In this document: piece by piece, positions 14,848 to 16,492 of the stretch
Numbering within the stretch: the stretch's first letter is position 1
Layout: each line of letters begins with the position of its first letter
NCBI GenBank assembly: GCA_021738105.1
Contig: JAIPCS010000059.1
Span: 1 to 16,492, forward strand
Direction: 5' to 3'
Length of the DNA: 16,492 nucleotides
Source: Sulfuritalea sp.
GTDB lineage: Bacteria; Pseudomonadota; Gammaproteobacteria; Burkholderiales; Rhodocyclaceae
Program-made: the position numbers and the translations under genes
The notes under the pieces: generated by a model
Databases searched by the model: none
The model's input: the letters and a program-made list of their open reading frames with translations, nothing else
What the model was told of the DNA's origin: nothing

Positions 14848-16260
14848 CTACAGAGTGAAGCTCTCCCCCATGTGTGGGAGATGCGGCGCAGGCCAGCCCA
14901 GTTGATCGTGGATCGTCTCGGCGAAAGCGGCCGAGGCGGCCGCCTCGCCATGCACGACAAAGATATGCTTCGGCGGCGTGTGGAAGCCGCGCAACCAAGC
15001 CAGCAGCCCGGCCTGGTCGGCATGGGCCGAGAGGCCGCCCACGGTATGGATCGCGGCGCGCACGGGAATTTTTTGCCCAAAGATGGTGACCTGGCGTGCG
15101 CCGTCAACCAGGCGACGGCCCAGCGTGCCGGCCGCCTGGAAGCCGGTAATGAGAATGCTGCATTCGCTGCGCGACAGATTCTCGCGCAGGTGGTACTTGA
15201 TGCGGCCAGCGTCGCACATGCCGCTGGCCGAAATGATGACGGCGCCGCTGCGCACCGCGTTCAGCGCACGCGAGGCCTCGACATCGGCGACGAATTCCAC
15301 ACTCATCTGCTTCGGATGCTGCTTCATCCAGGCGATCAGTTCACGGGTGTAGCTGTCCATCAGGTCGGGATGTTCCCAGGTAATGTGCGTGGCGGCGGTG
15401 GCCATCGGCGAATCGACGTAGACCTTTTGCGGCGCGAGACGCTGGCGACGCACCAGATCGGCCAGGATGTAGATAATTTCCTGGGTACGGCCGACTGCGA
15501 AGGCTGGCATGATCAGGTTGCCGTTAGTGTGGTGTACGCGCTCGAAGGCCGCGACGATTTCGTCTTCGGTTTCGGCAAAGGGACGGTGCAGGCGGTCGCC
15601 GTAGGTCGATTCGATGAACAGCACGTCGGCTTCGGGCACCACCGGTTCCGGGTCGTGCAGCACCGGCCTCTCGGCCATGCCAAGATCGCCGGAAAACACC
15701 AGTCGGCGCGGCTTGCCCTCGCCGCTGGCGGTCACCTCGAGCCAGGACGAACCCAGAATGTGGCCGGCGTCGTGAAAACGCACGGCGACGGTTTGGGCCG
15801 CTTGCAGCAACTCTCGATACGGCACCGGACGCAGCAGCTTGAGCGCCGTCTCGGCCTGGGCCACGGTGTACAACGGAGATTGTGCAGCCAGTTTGCTGCT
15901 GCCGCGCCGCCGCTTGTGGCGCAACTGCCATTCCGATTCTTTTTCCTGGATGTGCGCACTGTCTCGCAGCATCACTTGCAGCAGATCGATGGTCGCCGGC
16001 GTGGCGTACACCGGCCCGCGATAACCCAGCACCGAGAGCAGCGGCAGCAGCCCCGAATGGTCGATGTGGGCATGCGTCAACAGCACAAAATTTATGGAAC
16101 GGACATCAAAGCCGAATTTCAGCGCGTTCTGGTTTTTGCTGCGCGCCTCGCGCCCGCCCTGAAACATGCCGCAATCAACAAGGAACCGGCAGCCTTCCGT
16201 TTCAACCAGCGAGCAGGAGCCGGTAACCTCGCCCGCCGCTCCGTAGAATCCGATACGCAT
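14848..16260 (-). CDS. MBL-fold beta-CASP ribonuclease-type protein (CPSF/RNase J-like)
   Basis: This 470-residue zinc-dependent hydrolase of the metallo-beta-lactamase superfamily carries the beta-CASP module. The metal ligands are visible: HAHIDHSG with H63, H65, D67 and H68; H167 in AGHILGSS; and D192 in FSGDLGM. The beta-CASP motifs are the acidic E217 in FIESTYGDR, H413 in GLSAHADQ, and H438 in VVHGE. Relatives include eukaryotic CPSF-73 and bacterial or archaeal RNA exo/endonucleases, so an RNA-processing role is likely, although some bacterial members are uncharacterised. The ATG at 16260 has GGGAGG (complement of 16269-16274) eight bases upstream. Its upstream region holds repeat copy C and, about 95 bases away, the end of an IS30-type element, which might supply or disturb its promoter. 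Confidence 0.93.
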   Translation of the reverse strand: MRIGFYGAAGEVTGSCSLVETEGCRFLVDCGMFQGGREARSKNQNALKFGFDVRSINFVLLTHAHIDHSGLLPLLSVLGYRGPVYATPATIDLLQVMLRDSAHIQEKESEWQLRHKRRRGSSKLAAQSPLYTVAQAETALKLLRPVPYRELLQAAQTVAVRFHDAGHILGSSWLEVTASGEGKPRRLVFSGDLGMAERPVLHDPEPVVPEADVLFIESTYGDRLHRPFAETEDEIVAAFERVHHTNGNLIMPAFAVGRTQEIIYILADLVRRQRLAPQKVYVDSPMATAATHITWEHPDLMDSYTRELIAWMKQHPKQMSVEFVADVEASRALNAVRSGAVIISASGMCDAGRIKYHLRENLSRSECSILITGFQAAGTLGRRLVDGARQVTIFGQKIPVRAAIHTVGGLSAHADQAGLLAWLRGFHTPPKHIFVVHGEAAASAAFAETIHDQLGWPAPHLPHMGESFTL

Positions 16261-16319
16261 TTTTTGTTCCTCCCGACAAGACCCATCATCGACTTTAAAC
16301 GGAAGGATATCAATCCCTC

Positions 16320-16343
16320 AAAACTCGGCGCTGGCGGAACGGC
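16320..16343 (-). repeat. Copy C of the 24-base dispersed repeat
   Basis: This copy begins AAAACTCGGCG and ends ACGGC. It matches copy B at 21 of 24 positions. It lies about 60 bases upstream of the minus-strand ATG at 16260 and about 12 bases from the apparent end of the IS30 element. Copies A and C have the same orientation and distance relative to their genes, and both are followed toward the gene by an AGGG ... ATATCC stretch. Confidence 0.5.
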
Positions 16344-16354
16344 ATGACTTGCTT

Positions 16355-16492
16355 CTTGGATTCAACCGGTCGATGCAACAGATTGGCTGAATCGTTCAGC
16401 GGGCGTTTCGTAGTTTAGTGTTTTCCTTGGGCGCTCATTCAATTTCCTGGCCACCGCATTTAGCTGTGCTTGGGAGTAGCCCGAGATGTCGG
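16355..16492 (-). mobile_element. Right end of an IS30-family insertion sequence (runs off window)
   Basis: The terminal sequence GGATTCAACCGGTCGATGCAACA (16358-16380) resembles the IS30 terminal inverted repeat (GATTCAA ... GGTC ... GCAACA). It contains the transposase stop codon, as is typical of this family. Only the transposase 3' end is inside the window. The outer boundary near 16355 is approximate because the other end is not visible. Confidence 0.7.
16362..16492 (-). CDS. IS30-family transposase, C-terminal fragment
   Basis: The last 42 residues of a transposase are visible: DISGYSQAQLNAVARKLNER, then PRKTLNYETPAERF and a final SVASTG before the stop at 16362-16364. The LNERPRK-LNY-TPAE stretch is the characteristic end of IS30-type DDE transposases. 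It is partial because the window ends inside the gene. It was found by translating the complement of the final bases. Confidence 0.88.
   Translation of the reverse strand, partial: DISGYSQAQLNAVARKLNERPRKTLNYETPAERFSQSVASTG

Noticed and set aside
14872..16347. Plus-strand open frame of 491 codons
   Set aside because: It lies exactly opposite the beta-CASP gene, whose metal-binding motifs are unmistakable. It is His/Gln/Arg-rich as expected for a shadow of a GC-rich gene.

Overview
The window (about 16.5 kb, GC-rich, ordinary bacterial codon use) looks like a chromosomal segment of a proteobacterium, most likely a betaproteobacterium. The clues are a Bcr/CflA-type efflux pump, a YjjJ-like HipA kinase, an IS30 transposase end, a PAS protein of the HELQVHQIELEMQNE type, and a GGGGTCAGAGCG signature of the kind seen beside REP-associated transposases. 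This placement is inferred from family resemblance; there is no rRNA or tRNA to anchor it. No CRISPR array, phage module or replication origin is visible.

Left part (1-2931). A Ser/Ala/Leu-rich protein of unknown function lies on the minus strand (318-1116). Its frame is broken at a run of seven C (995-1001). Next, on the plus strand, come a small DsrE-family protein with a CPAC motif (1415-1750), an ECF sigma factor (1874-2554) and an overlapping zinc-binding anti-sigma factor (2547-2807). The sigma/anti-sigma pair resembles the SigR/RsrA thiol-stress pair of actinobacteria. Near-identical promoter-like sequences (CGGGACC, 17-18 bases, CGTC-T/A-TAG) precede both the DsrE gene and the sigma gene. 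This suggests a self-activating redox regulon, and it is the most interesting system in the window.

Middle part (2932-11434), all minus strand. A 734-residue secreted protein carries five four-cysteine repeats and a helical C-terminal half of unknown function. Upstream of it is a signalling operon: a soluble histidine kinase with five PAS-like domains, followed with almost no spacing by two similar single-domain response regulators. Then come a crotonase-fold enzyme lacking the usual catalytic glutamates and a Bcr/CflA drug-efflux transporter.

Right part (11435-16492). A four-helix membrane protein (plus strand) is followed by a low-gene-content stretch with one doubtful small ORF. A truncated PAS-protein remnant runs tail-to-tail into a HipA-like kinase with its own N-terminal winged helix. 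A metallo-beta-lactamase/beta-CASP nuclease-type protein comes next. The window ends inside an IS30-family element. A 24-base repeat occurs three times in non-genic DNA (1166, 13167, 16320). Two copies lie 50-60 bases upstream of minus-strand genes, one beside the IS30 end and one downstream of the PAS truncation.
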